The notes below the pieces were generated by a model. The model made no database searches, was not told where the DNA came from, and saw only the letters and a program-made list of their open reading frames with translations. DNA of 64,000 nucleotides from UBA4416 sp963422675 (GTDB taxonomy: Bacteria; Bacteroidota; Bacteroidia; B-17B0; Aurantibacillaceae): positions 186,001 through 250,000 of the forward strand of contig CAXVYS010000021.1 of assembly GCA_963422675.2 (NCBI GenBank), read 5' to 3'. Within the stretch, counting starts at the first letter, position 1. Every line of letters starts with the position of its first letter. Shown piece by piece: positions 27,292 through 37,300 of the stretch. The position numbers and the translations under genes are program-made.

Positions 27292-27314
27292 AGTAATTGA
27301 TTTAAGCAATTACT
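27292..27314. repeat. hairpin upstream of the PagL-like gene
   Basis: AGTAATTG (27292-27299) is perfectly complementary to CAATTACT (27307-27314) across 7 bases. It lies 57 bases before the TTG start at 27371. It could be an operator or a weak terminator; the sequence does not say which. Confidence 0.35.
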
Positions 27315-27370
27315 TTAAAAATGTTAACCTAAGTCCAAAATAATTATCTTATTTTTATCCACTTCATTTT

Positions 27371-28498
27371 TTGAGACAATTTTATAAATATCTGTTCCTG
27401 TTATCGTTTGGTACTATAGCTGCCCAAAAGGGTATAACCGGCTCCAAAAACTTCTATATTAAAGTTGCTCCAACCTATGGTTTTATTTTTGAGCAACGAA
27501 ATACCACCGGTAATTTAGTAAAAGGGTATATCCCCGGTTTGGAAATTGATTTTATGAAGCCCACATATGGGAACAAACGCTGGCATCATGAAAATAATTT
27601 TCCTGATATAGGTATTTCATTCAACTATATTTATTTCTCTAACCCCAAGCAACTCGGGAGCTGTTATGCGTTATCTCCTTTTATCGAGATCCCTCTTAAT
27701 AAAAAAGTAAGAGCGTGTCGCCCTGTATTGCGTATCTGTTGGGGAGTTTCGTATCTGAATAAAAAATTTGACATTAACAATAACCCAAAGGATATTGCTA
27801 TTGGAAGTAACCTCAATACGTTTGTACAATGGAAAGTTTTCTGGCATTTAGACGCCGGTAAAAAATTAAGACTAGAGCCGGGCTTGTCATTTGCACACGC
27901 GTCCAACGGCCGTTCGCAAGTTCCTAACTTAGGATTAAATGTGGTATCTCTTAATTTAGGAATGACCTTTAAGATTGAAAAACATCCTGTCATTTCCACA
28001 TTACAGGATTCCTCATCCCTATGGCCAAGTAAGCATGAGGTTATTGTTTGGGATGCGATAGGTTTTAATGAACATGAACCGCCAATGGGACCAAAATATT
28101 TCTGTAATACATTTGGAGTAAATTATTATTACAATGTAAGAAATAGTCACAAATGGGGAGGTGGTTTTGATGTGAGTTATGATGCACAAAATAAATACCA
28201 TTTGGAAACATCCGGGCATCCGGCAAATACATGGACTGATTTATTGCAGCTGGGGGTAAAGGCCTGTTATGCTTATAATGTGGGAAGAGTTAGTTTTCCG
28301 ATAGAAATGGGGTATTATGCCATTTCAAAGCCTAAAGAAGACGGACCTCTTTATCATAGAATAGGAATAAGGTATTATTGTAAAAACGGATTGATTTTAA
28401 ATTTCACCATGAAATCACATTGGGCGGTTGCAGCACATTTTGATTATGGTGTTGGTTACCGTTTTAGTATTAAAAAGAAAAAGATAAATGCGTTATAG
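27371..28498 (+). CDS. outer-membrane acyloxyacyl hydrolase / PagL-like lipid A deacylase
   Basis: A 375-residue protein with a signal peptide (ending GTIAAQ) followed by a beta-rich barrel-like sequence. The segment FAHASNGRSQVPNLGLN near residue 175 carries the H-x-SN-G/A pattern of the PagL catalytic His and Ser, with the supporting NLGLN beta strand. PagL removes a 3-hydroxyacyl chain from lipid A at the outer membrane. The only start giving the signal peptide is TTG at 27371. The barrel is longer than in Pseudomonas PagL (about 170 residues), as in other Bacteroidota members. Its end overlaps the next gene by 11 bases. Confidence 0.72.
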   Translation: MRQFYKYLFLLSFGTIAAQKGITGSKNFYIKVAPTYGFIFEQRNTTGNLVKGYIPGLEIDFMKPTYGNKRWHHENNFPDIGISFNYIYFSNPKQLGSCYALSPFIEIPLNKKVRACRPVLRICWGVSYLNKKFDINNNPKDIAIGSNLNTFVQWKVFWHLDAGKKLRLEPGLSFAHASNGRSQVPNLGLNVVSLNLGMTFKIEKHPVISTLQDSSSLWPSKHEVIVWDAIGFNEHEPPMGPKYFCNTFGVNYYYNVRNSHKWGGGFDVSYDAQNKYHLETSGHPANTWTDLLQLGVKACYAYNVGRVSFPIEMGYYAISKPKEDGPLYHRIGIRYYCKNGLILNFTMKSHWAVAAHFDYGVGYRFSIKKKKINAL

Positions 28499-29225
28499 GC
28501 TTTATATATTTCTGATTTGCTTTACCGGATTTTTTTCCTGTAAAAAGGAAAATTTATGCGATTGTGTAAAAGTTACCGGTGCTACGAATGTCATCTACCA
28601 CGATCTTAAAGGGTTTACCTGTTTGCAGGTAAAAGATAAAATGAATGTTTATCTTACCCAGGGGCCGAAGTTTGAAGTAAAAGTAGAGGCCGGCAGAAAT
28701 TTACAACCTTTAATTAAGGCCGAACTGGATGGCGAAACGCTAAAAGTATTTAATGCCAACCGTTGCAATTGGGTAAGGGGGTATAAGCATCATATTAATG
28801 TATACATTACGGCACCTTATTTTAAACATATTTTAAATAATGGAGTAGGGCCTATACAAACCTTAAACACCATTGTGCAGGATACTTTAACCTGCAAAAC
28901 AAATAATTCGGGAGAGTTAAGGCTCGATATAAATACAAGAGCGGTGATGTGTAGTGCGCATGGTAATGGCGATATTTATTTGTCGGGTACAACCTTTGCA
29001 TTACAAAATGATTATACCGGCACTAATTATTTATATGCCGAAGAGCTTACCGTTACCAATTATGTATACCTGCATAGTGTATCTATTGGTCATGCTTATA
29101 TTAATGCTCCGTCAAACGGTGTAATGGATGTACAGCTGGATAGGGCCGGTAATATTTATTATAAAGGGAATTCGCCTATCATTAATGTTATAAAAAATGA
29201 TAAAGGGCAGTTAATTAAGGAATAA
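28488..29225 (+). CDS. lipoprotein with GIN (DUF2807) domain
   Basis: A 245-residue protein with a lipobox Cys (FFSCKKENLC) and a right-handed beta-helix GIN/DUF2807 domain: GFTCLQVKDKMNVYLTQG, VKVEAGRNLQPLIKAEL, and repeated short strands with N-N-G turns. The family is frequent in Bacteroidota envelopes and has no established function. It starts 11 bases inside the PagL-like gene, so the two probably form an operon with the T9SS plug gene 40 bases on. Confidence 0.8.
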   Translation: MRYRLYIFLICFTGFFSCKKENLCDCVKVTGATNVIYHDLKGFTCLQVKDKMNVYLTQGPKFEVKVEAGRNLQPLIKAELDGETLKVFNANRCNWVRGYKHHINVYITAPYFKHILNNGVGPIQTLNTIVQDTLTCKTNNSGELRLDINTRAVMCSAHGNGDIYLSGTTFALQNDYTGTNYLYAEELTVTNYVYLHSVSIGHAYINAPSNGVMDVQLDRAGNIYYKGNSPIINVIKNDKGQLIKE

Positions 29226-29265
29226 GCTCATACGATTTCGGTTATTTATTCGTTATTTTTAACCT

Positions 29266-30567
29266 ATGTTTTTAAGAAAAAAAATAATTGTTGCCTCTGT
29301 ATTACTTATCCTATCCCTATTTGTAAAAGCCCAGGACGATTATGCGAATGATAATCAGCTACGTTATGAGGACTGGACCTATAAGCCTTATATAAAAACA
29401 GCGCAGCTTCATGAATCGAGTTACGATGCTAACCCGGCTGTTATAAAATTAAATTCAGCAGAATTATTGGAATTGAGTTTTGATGACCTGGAAGCTGATA
29501 AAAAATTCTATTCCGTAAGTTTTGTTCATTGTACCGCTAATTGGGAATCGTCAGAGTTAATGTCCGCCGAATATATGACCGGCTTTTTTGAAGCTAATTT
29601 TTTAAATTTCAATTACTCGACTAATACCATCCAAAAATATACGCATTACTCTATTCTATTCCCACAGGCCAATATGCAGTTTTCGAAATCGGGAAATTAC
29701 ATTGCTTATGTGTACCAGGATAGCGATAAAGAAAAAATAATATTAACCAAACGCTTTATGATTTATGAAGATAAAGTAACGGTGATGGCTACTGTACGCC
29801 AGGCTATTGGTAATGACGAACAGTTTGAAAAACAGCATATTGATTTTTCGATTATAAACAGTAACTACGAATTAACCAATCCTTTTACGGATATGAAAGT
29901 GGTAATCACTCAAAATAACCGATGGGATAATGCCGTGAGAGATATAAAGCCAACCTTTACGGAACCTAAGCAGTTAACGTATTCATTAGATGATAAATCA
30001 ACGTTTGATGGAGGAAATGAGTTCCGTTATTTTGATACAAGATCATTAAGAACGTATACCGAAAGAATTGGTAATATATACAGGGATAGTACTTCCATAT
30101 ATCATGTTGATTTAAAAACAGATGAACTGCGCACCTTTAAAAATTACAGTTATTATAATGACCTCAATGGAGGATTCCTGATTAAGAACCTTGATATGGC
30201 TACAAATCCTGATATTGAAGCTGATTACTCCTGGGTTAAATTTTTTATACCATATGATAATGCGCAAAATGCAGGGAGTTTTTATGTATTAGGAAAACTT
30301 ACCGAATGGCGGTTGAATAAAAGTAACCGGATGAGTTATAATTACAAACGCTTGGGTTACGAATGTAATTTATTTATTAAGCAGGGTTATTATAATTATG
30401 CCTATGTGTATTTAAGTGATGATAAAAAAAGTGGCGATATTACTATGACGGAAGGCAGCCATTGGGAAACAGAAAATGAATACGCCATTTATGTATACCA
30501 CAGGCAACGCGGAACCTATTACGATCAGCTGGTAGCCATTAAACGTTTTAATAGTTTAAGAAAATAA
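29266..30567 (+). CDS. type IX secretion system plug protein (DUF5103)
   Basis: A 433-residue secreted protein with signal peptide ending VKAQ. The body fits the DUF5103 family: FVHCTANWESSELMSAEYMTGF, NTIQKYTHYSILFPQANMQFSKSGNYIAYVY, an FRYFDTRSL segment and GGFLIKN. In Flavobacterium this protein (Plug) closes the SprA translocon from the periplasmic side. The presence of a sorting-domain protein at 25435-27150 agrees with a working T9SS. The 3' end overlaps the convergent kinase gene by 12 bases. Confidence 0.83.
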   Translation: MFLRKKIIVASVLLILSLFVKAQDDYANDNQLRYEDWTYKPYIKTAQLHESSYDANPAVIKLNSAELLELSFDDLEADKKFYSVSFVHCTANWESSELMSAEYMTGFFEANFLNFNYSTNTIQKYTHYSILFPQANMQFSKSGNYIAYVYQDSDKEKIILTKRFMIYEDKVTVMATVRQAIGNDEQFEKQHIDFSIINSNYELTNPFTDMKVVITQNNRWDNAVRDIKPTFTEPKQLTYSLDDKSTFDGGNEFRYFDTRSLRTYTERIGNIYRDSTSIYHVDLKTDELRTFKNYSYYNDLNGGFLIKNLDMATNPDIEADYSWVKFFIPYDNAQNAGSFYVLGKLTEWRLNKSNRMSYNYKRLGYECNLFIKQGYYNYAYVYLSDDKKSGDITMTEGSHWETENEYAIYVYHRQRGTYYDQLVAIKRFNSLRK

Positions 30568-31881
30568 ATTATTTAAAGATCGGGTAATCGTTTTGAAATC
30601 GGGTCTGGATAAGCTATCCGGATTTAAACAGCTTTCTTTTAATTTTATTAAGCGATGTGTGGCTGTTAATTGCTTGTCGGTTTCAGTGATATGATTTAAC
30701 AGGTCTTCCATTAAATATCCAAAAGCTCTTACTTCAATGCCTTGTAATAATTTAGCGTTTGTGCCATCTATGGTATAAGGTGTTGCTGCTCCAAAATCTC
30801 CGAACAGGGCATTGGCTTCCTGATCAATCAGTATATTGTGCGCGTAGAGATCGCCATGCATAATACCATGAGTATGTAGTTGCTGAGCCGCATCAGCTAT
30901 AGCGGCTACAATTTTTAAAATAGCGTTTAACGAAAAAGACGTTTCTTTTTTAAAGGTATCTCTGGTGCAGGTGGCAAAGCTGGGAGGTATCCCTAAATTG
31001 CGGTAACTGGCAGGAATTAACTGGAAGATCAGGCCATCTTTTTTTTGGGGATGATGACTGATCTTCCCCAACACCCTTACCAGATTCGTATGTAAGGGAA
31101 TGCAGGTGGAAATACTCATTTCATCTTCGGGATAGCCATCACTGGTTACTTCTCCTTTAAATATTTTTATAGCTACTTCATTTTTTTCTACAGGAAACAC
31201 ATCCGTATGGAGAGTTGCTTTAGAGATTACACCGGAAGCTCCTTCACCAAGCTGTTCCATCAGGGAAATATCTTTCCAATGTATTTCGGGTAATGGTTGT
31301 GACGCTATTAATGTATCAGTACATGGGTTCCCTGAATAGGCCAGCCAGGCTAATTTTGGAAGCGTCAATAACCATTGCGGAAGTTCTTTAAGGTTATTAG
31401 CTGAAATGCGTAACAAACCAAGGTTCCTGCAATTAGCCATTTCCGGTGGTAACTGCGTTAATTTATTTCCTGCCAACGCTACTTTTTGTAGCAAGGTACA
31501 TTTACCGATAGAAGCGGGCAGGTGTTCAATACAATTATTGGTAAGTATCAGCCATTGCAGTGTTTCAGGAAAGGATCCTTCGGGAATGGTATGTATGTTG
31601 TTTGATTTAAACCCAATCATGCTGAGCGTGGTTGATTTGCCCAACACCAAAGGAAATTGTGTGAAATGATTATTGGATAAAAAAAGAATCTTTAATTTCT
31701 TAAAACTTAAAATGGATTCGGGAATTTCTGAAAGCAAATTTCCTGACAGGTCAAGGATTTCAAGGGTTTCTGTGAACTCAAAGATTTCCTCCGGGAAAGC
31801 AGTGAGGGCCTGTGAAATTTTTATGACGGTGGCCTTTTTATAATTTCCTGAGCGAAGTTGTTCCAGCGAATGTATTTCCAT
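30556..31881 (-). CDS. leucine-rich-repeat protein kinase
   Basis: A 441-residue cytoplasmic protein without signal or membrane helix. Residues about 20-200 are about seven LRR units (LEILDLSGNLLSEIPESI, LKILFLSNNHFTQFP and so on). A Ser/Thr-type kinase domain follows (about 205-441): glycine loop LGEGASGVISKA, Lys in VAIKIFKG (about 237), catalytic loop HGDLYAHN (about 341; HGD in place of HRD) and FGDFGAAT (DFG, about 357). Catalytic Lys, Asp, Asn and DFG are all present, so it should be active. HGD is common in small bacterial kinases. The substrate is unknown; mgtE lies 12 bases upstream. Confidence 0.88.
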   Translation of the reverse strand: MEIHSLEQLRSGNYKKATVIKISQALTAFPEEIFEFTETLEILDLSGNLLSEIPESILSFKKLKILFLSNNHFTQFPLVLGKSTTLSMIGFKSNNIHTIPEGSFPETLQWLILTNNCIEHLPASIGKCTLLQKVALAGNKLTQLPPEMANCRNLGLLRISANNLKELPQWLLTLPKLAWLAYSGNPCTDTLIASQPLPEIHWKDISLMEQLGEGASGVISKATLHTDVFPVEKNEVAIKIFKGEVTSDGYPEDEMSISTCIPLHTNLVRVLGKISHHPQKKDGLIFQLIPASYRNLGIPPSFATCTRDTFKKETSFSLNAILKIVAAIADAAQQLHTHGIMHGDLYAHNILIDQEANALFGDFGAATPYTIDGTNAKLLQGIEVRAFGYLMEDLLNHITETDKQLTATHRLIKLKESCLNPDSLSRPDFKTITRSLNNLFS

Positions 31882-31893
31882 GTTATGAAAAAT

Positions 31894-33249
31894 TTACAAC
31901 ATCCCGTACAATAAACGGCCTACTAAAAAATAAATGGAAATACCAATAATATCGTTTAACGTTGTTACGAAAGGGCCTGTAGCCAGGGCCGGGTTTATTT
32001 TAAAACGGTTCATCATTAAAGGAACAAAGGTTCCTAAAAAAGAGGCACACAATACAACGGTTAATAAGGCTATACTTACTGTAGCAGCCAGGGTCCACGA
32101 TTCGTTAATTAATAAATTATATCCTAAAATAAGAGAGGAACAGATTAAACCGTTAATTAATCCAACTCCTAATTCTTTAAATAATTTTGGTGCTATTTTA
32201 TCTGTAATCAGGGTATTGCTTGCAAGTCCCTGCACAATAATAGCAGACGATTGTACGCCTACATTACCTCCCGTAGCACCAATCAGCGGGATAAAAAATG
32301 CCATTTCGGGATGTATTTTAATTTGTTGTTCGTATCCTCCAATAATACGTGACCCAACGATACCACCACACATGCCAATTAATAACCAGGGAATACGTGC
32401 TCTTGATAAACGCCATAACCCGGCATTACTATCAACATCATCGGAGATACCGCTCATTAACTGAATGTCTTTTTCAGCTTCTTCACGCATAATATCTACC
32501 ACATCATCAATAGTAATTCTTCCTACAAGTCTTCCTAACTGGTCAATTACAGGTAATACAACCAGGTCATATTTCTGAATAAGTTCAGCAACATCTTCAC
32601 TGGAAGCGGATGTTTTTACATAAATAACATCGGCATCATAAATTTCTTCCACTAAAGCCAGAGGATGAGAAATGATTAGCTTTTTCAGTGATAGCATTCC
32701 TATCAGCTTTTCATTATCATCCACCACATACACCGCATACATAACGTCTACATTCTCTGTCTGCCGGCGAATCTCATCAATACAGGCAGTTACGGTTTCG
32801 TGAGCATATACGCTCACTAATTCCTTAGCCATTAACGAGCCTGCGGTGCCTTCTTCAAAGCTCATCAAATCGGCAATATCACTTGCCTGGTCAATGTCTT
32901 CAATATGCGATAATACTTCGTCCTGTATTTCCTCCGGTAATTCGTTGATCACATCGGCGGCATCATCCGACTCCATATTATCGAGCTGTTCGGCAATTTC
33001 CTTGGTAGAAAAAGTAGCTAATAAAGCTTCCCTTTTATCCTCTTCCATTTCAAGGAGAGAATCGGCTGCACGCTCATCATCTAAAAGATCATAGAGGTAA
33101 TTGGAGTCTTCAACATCCAGCCTGTTTAAGATCAAAGCAATATCAACAGCATACAACTCTTCCAGTTGTGCTTTAATATAACTATCATCCTTTTGAGAGA
33201 TAGCGATTTTTAATTGCTCTAAATACTCGAGACTAAGCTCAAATTGCAT
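31894..33249 (-). CDS. mgtE: magnesium transporter MgtE
   Basis: A 451-residue Mg2+ channel of the inner membrane. The order is the N-terminal helical superhelix domain (about 1-125, with the ELPEEIQDEVLSHIEDID turn), paired CBS domains (about 130-255) that sense cytosolic Mg2+, a connecting helix, and five transmembrane helices with GMCGGIVGSRIIGG and the pore-type IGATGGNVGVQSSAI. All domains are intact. The LRR-kinase gene follows after 12 bases, so the two probably share a transcript. Confidence 0.95.
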   Translation of the reverse strand: MQFELSLEYLEQLKIAISQKDDSYIKAQLEELYAVDIALILNRLDVEDSNYLYDLLDDERAADSLLEMEEDKREALLATFSTKEIAEQLDNMESDDAADVINELPEEIQDEVLSHIEDIDQASDIADLMSFEEGTAGSLMAKELVSVYAHETVTACIDEIRRQTENVDVMYAVYVVDDNEKLIGMLSLKKLIISHPLALVEEIYDADVIYVKTSASSEDVAELIQKYDLVVLPVIDQLGRLVGRITIDDVVDIMREEAEKDIQLMSGISDDVDSNAGLWRLSRARIPWLLIGMCGGIVGSRIIGGYEQQIKIHPEMAFFIPLIGATGGNVGVQSSAIIVQGLASNTLITDKIAPKLFKELGVGLINGLICSSLILGYNLLINESWTLAATVSIALLTVVLCASFLGTFVPLMMNRFKINPALATGPFVTTLNDIIGISIYFLVGRLLYGML

Positions 33250-33269
33250 GATCTTAATTTTAAACGCTG

Positions 33270-33277
33270 CAAAGGTA
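33270..33277 (-). promoter_or_regulatory. -7 box ahead of mgtE
   Basis: On the minus strand TACCTTTG matches TAnnTTTG exactly, 20 bases before the mgtE ATG. I find no convincing -33 TTTG at the right distance, so the call rests on one box. Confidence 0.4.
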
Positions 33278-33301
33278 GGGTTTTATGTTACAGAATCGTT
33301 A

Positions 33302-34198
33302 TTACTTGCTAAACTTTTGCTTAAGAATGGCATTTAAAAAAATGGCGGATAAAATGATGCCGAAGCCTACATAAAAAGTAACAGACATATATTTGTTTTC
33401 GTGAAACAGTAAGCAAGCCAATACAATTCCATATAAGCCTTCCAGGTTTACTGTAAGGTTAATGGTGTAGGGGGTAAGGTGTTTCATTAAATTAACGCTT
33501 GCAATAAAGGGATAAACTGTACAAACCCCTGCAAAAATAACCAACAGGATTAAATCCTGGTTGGAAATCGTAAAAAATGCCGTTGAATAACTGCCTTTAA
33601 AAGCAAGGAAAACGCTGAGCCCAACTAATGCCGCCGTTAATTCAACAAAAGATAAAACCGGTGACGTGATGGGTTCTTTCTGATCCAGGATAAACAAGCC
33701 ATTATACACACTAAATACAGAGGCAGTAAAGGCAGCCAGAATACCTAATAGAATACCAAGGCCATATTTAATTTCTACCGAAAAAATAAGGCAGATGGCT
33801 CCAATAATGATAATTCCGATAATCAGTTCATACCAAACAATGGCACGTTTGTAAACTATTGGTTCGACTATGGCTGTAAATAAAGTACCTGTACTAAACG
33901 CAGCCATGGTGACCGAAACATTGGATACCTTAATTGCACCGTAAAAGCACAGCCAGTGTATACAAATGATAAAGCCAATAATGCTTAGCTGGACAAGTCT
34001 TTTAAAGGAAATTTTTAAACTTGCCCTGATGTAAACCAGGTAAAATCCCATTAAAATAATGGTAAAGGCAATACGGTACCATACAAGTTGTAATGCATCG
34101 AGGCTAATACCTTTACCAAGTATAGGGGACCATCCCCAGATAAATACAATTAAATGTAAAAGTAAATGATGTTTACTAACGTTTTTAAGCACGTGCAA
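33302..34198 (-). CDS. DMT-family (EamA) transporter
   Basis: A 298-residue protein with ten hydrophobic helices arranged as two EamA repeats (about 12-142 and 155-290), each with the typical start (WGWSPILGKGIS in the first repeat) and an internal proline-rich turn. This family exports metabolites such as amino acids or purines; substrate cannot be deduced. It has its own start codon in the 182-base divergent gap to the phosphatase gene at 34381. Confidence 0.85.
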   Translation of the reverse strand: MHVLKNVSKHHLLLHLIVFIWGWSPILGKGISLDALQLVWYRIAFTIILMGFYLVYIRASLKISFKRLVQLSIIGFIICIHWLCFYGAIKVSNVSVTMAAFSTGTLFTAIVEPIVYKRAIVWYELIIGIIIIGAICLIFSVEIKYGLGILLGILAAFTASVFSVYNGLFILDQKEPITSPVLSFVELTAALVGLSVFLAFKGSYSTAFFTISNQDLILLVIFAGVCTVYPFIASVNLMKHLTPYTINLTVNLEGLYGIVLACLLFHENKYMSVTFYVGFGIILSAIFLNAILKQKFSK

Positions 34199-34380
34199 AA
34201 GTAATGTATTTATGAGTTAAAATAGTTAATTTAAGTATTAAATGATGACTTATGTTGATATAAATCTTTTATTATGTGATGTAAATTTTGTTTCTTAGAT
34301 GCACACTTATTGCCTTTCTGAATTTATTACTATTTATTACTATTTAATATATTATTTATAATTTTCCCAAAACCCTTCGC

Positions 34381-37300
34381 TTGAGTTTAGAATACCCCAA
34401 TATTAACAACGTTGAATTAGAGAAAAACAGCTCAGCGTTTAGCATGGAGTGGTATTTTGTATTATCTCTTTTTTTAATCATCATTTTTTTGCTGGTGATG
34501 ATCTTCAGGAAATCAAAAACGTATAATTTGAATTTCGTAAACAGTTATAGCGAAACCGAAAATAATGTAAAAGAAACACGCCTCTATTTTTTAACCCTGG
34601 GGGTTTTATTCCCTATTACGGAAATTTTCACGGAGTTATTCAATGTTAGGGTAAACAGTGAGTTAATGACCAACCTGATTTTGGGTGGGATTTTCCTGAT
34701 TGGTTATTTTTTAAGTAGAACGAATAATTTTTTTATTAAACACATTACCTTCATTTTTTCAGCATTCTTTTTAGCCTTTACGGCCTTTACATTATACAAA
34801 ACTGTTTTCCTGCCTTTTGACCTGATTACATTTAGCGAACTTTTAATTGTTCTTTTTTTCTCTTACGCGATATTCCGCTCCATAAAACACTTTTATGTAT
34901 TTATCGCTACAATAGTTGTATTGTTTATTGTTCTGGCTTTTATACACCTTATGCCGGTAAAGCTTAGTTTGATATATTTGAATGCTATTGCCATTATTTT
35001 TGTTTTGAATTATGTGCGGCATCTGGCTATTTTAAATTCAAAAGAAAAATTACTATTCTCCAATAATATTGTTCATAACGGTAGCTCGTTGATTTTGGCT
35101 ACCAATAAATTTGGGGAGGTATTATTTTGTAGCGATAATATTGTTAAGATTTTGGGCTATAAACCGGTAGAAGTAATGGGAATGGAGTTTTGGAATTTAA
35201 CCCAGGATAAAGAGTTTGAGTTAATTGATTATTCCGGAAAATATGTGCAGGATAAAATATATGTAAGAAAATTAAAATGTAAAAACGGGAGCTATAGATA
35301 TATACAATGGCTCGATAATAGATATTCCAGCAACTTATATGTTGGTATTGGGCAGGATGTAACTGAACAGATGATTATTCAGGAACAATATAAAAATATA
35401 GTTCAAAATGCGGTAGACATTATTTATGAAACGGATGGTTCGGGGAATTTTATTTTCATGAATGAAGCTACCACAACTATATTGGGCTATACGCCACAAG
35501 AATTGTTAGGGAAACATTTTACAAGTGTTGTAAAAGAGGATTATAAAGTAAAGGTAACTAAGTTTTATGCCAAAGATGAACCTCATACAAATCATTTTGA
35601 AATATTGGAATTCCCGATTATCGGGAAAGGAGGAAAAGAATTTTGGGTATCTCAAAAGGTAAATTTGAAACGTGATGGAAGTGGTAAAATTATTAATTAC
35701 ACGGCTATTGTAAGGGACATTACAGCCCTTAAGCAAATAGAATTTCAACATAAGAGGAAACAGGGAAAAATAAATAACTATAATTCAATTCTTAATAAGC
35801 TTACTACAAACCCTAATTTTTACACCCATCCCTTTAACGAAATTTTAAGTACAATTTTAACAGAGGCGATGAATGGATTGGCTGTTGATAGAATAAGCGC
35901 CTGGAATCACCTGGAAGGCAAAATTGTATGTGCAAAGGCCATTAATTCAAAAAATGGTTCGGCTAATGAAGGAGAGGTATTATTACAAACCAATTACCCT
36001 CTTTATTTTAATGCTATTGGAAGCGGAACTACTGTTATTGCCCATCATATTTGTGAAAATGAACACACAAAGGAATTTTGCTTATCAAAAGAAAACGATA
36101 TTAAATCATTATTAGATGTTCCTATTTTTAATAATGGTGAGTTAACCGGTTTGATATGTTGTGAAATGACCGATTCCTTTAAAACATGGGATACAGAGGA
36201 TGTTAGTTTTGTACGTTCCATTTCTGAAATTATTTCTATTTCCATAGAAACCAGGAAACGTAAAAAAGCAGAAAAACAATTGGCTTTTAGAGCAGAAATT
36301 TTAGCGGCCGTAGCGAAAATAACAGAAAGCTTATTGATAAGCCGGAATATACAGGAAACCTTAAATGATCATTTTAATTTATTAGGTGAGGTTACCCGTG
36401 TTGATAAAGTATATTTTTACGAAAACAATATTGAAACCAATACGGTTAGCCTTAAAAATGCATGGTATAGTAACGATGATCTCATGCAAAAGGACAAAGA
36501 GAACTTAAAAGATCATCCTATTGATAGCTTTGGTACGATATCTCAATGCCTCCTTGCCAATAAACCATTTTTTAGCCTGACAAAAAATTCAGATAATCCA
36601 TACCTTAAACAACGGTTTGTTGAATGCCATATTTTATCAACACTGATTTTGCCAATTTCTATAAAAGAAGTCGTGTATGGTTTTATTGGTTTTGATGATT
36701 GTAAAATAGAAAAGCTTTGGGCCGATGATCAGTTAAATGTACTTCAGTCTCTGGCAAATAACATTGCTTATACTATTGAACGGAAAATCGCGGAACATAC
36801 AATAAAGGAAAGTGAAAGCAATTTCAGGTTATTAAATGAGACGATTGATGATGTTTTCTGGCTTTACGATCTTGAAGCAAAAAAGATTCTCTACATAAGC
36901 CACTCTTCCGAAAAACATTTGGGTATCAGCCCCGAAGATTTTTATAAAACCGATAACTATTGGGTAAATTATATTTTGGATGAAGATAAATCGTTGATAT
37001 TGGAGGCTCATAGGGAAATTGAGATCAATGGATTTTATGAAATTGAGTACAGGATTCATACAAAAGAAGGAATAAAATGGATCCACGAGAAATCATTTGG
37101 TATAAAAGGGGATACCGGGAAGTATATTAAGAGTTCGGGTATTTGCACAGATATAACAGAAAAGAAAAAAATTGAAATACAATTAAAACAGTTATCTATT
37201 GTTGCAGAAAAAACAAGCAATGGTGTTTTAATTGCAGATAAAAACGGAAGCACGATATGGGCAAACCAGGGGTATTTACAGATGTTTGAAATTGAACTCC

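Noticed and set aside
31934..32464. 176-residue plus-strand ORF
   Set aside because: Antisense to mgtE, which has intact domains in the opposite frame; composition looks like a shadow.
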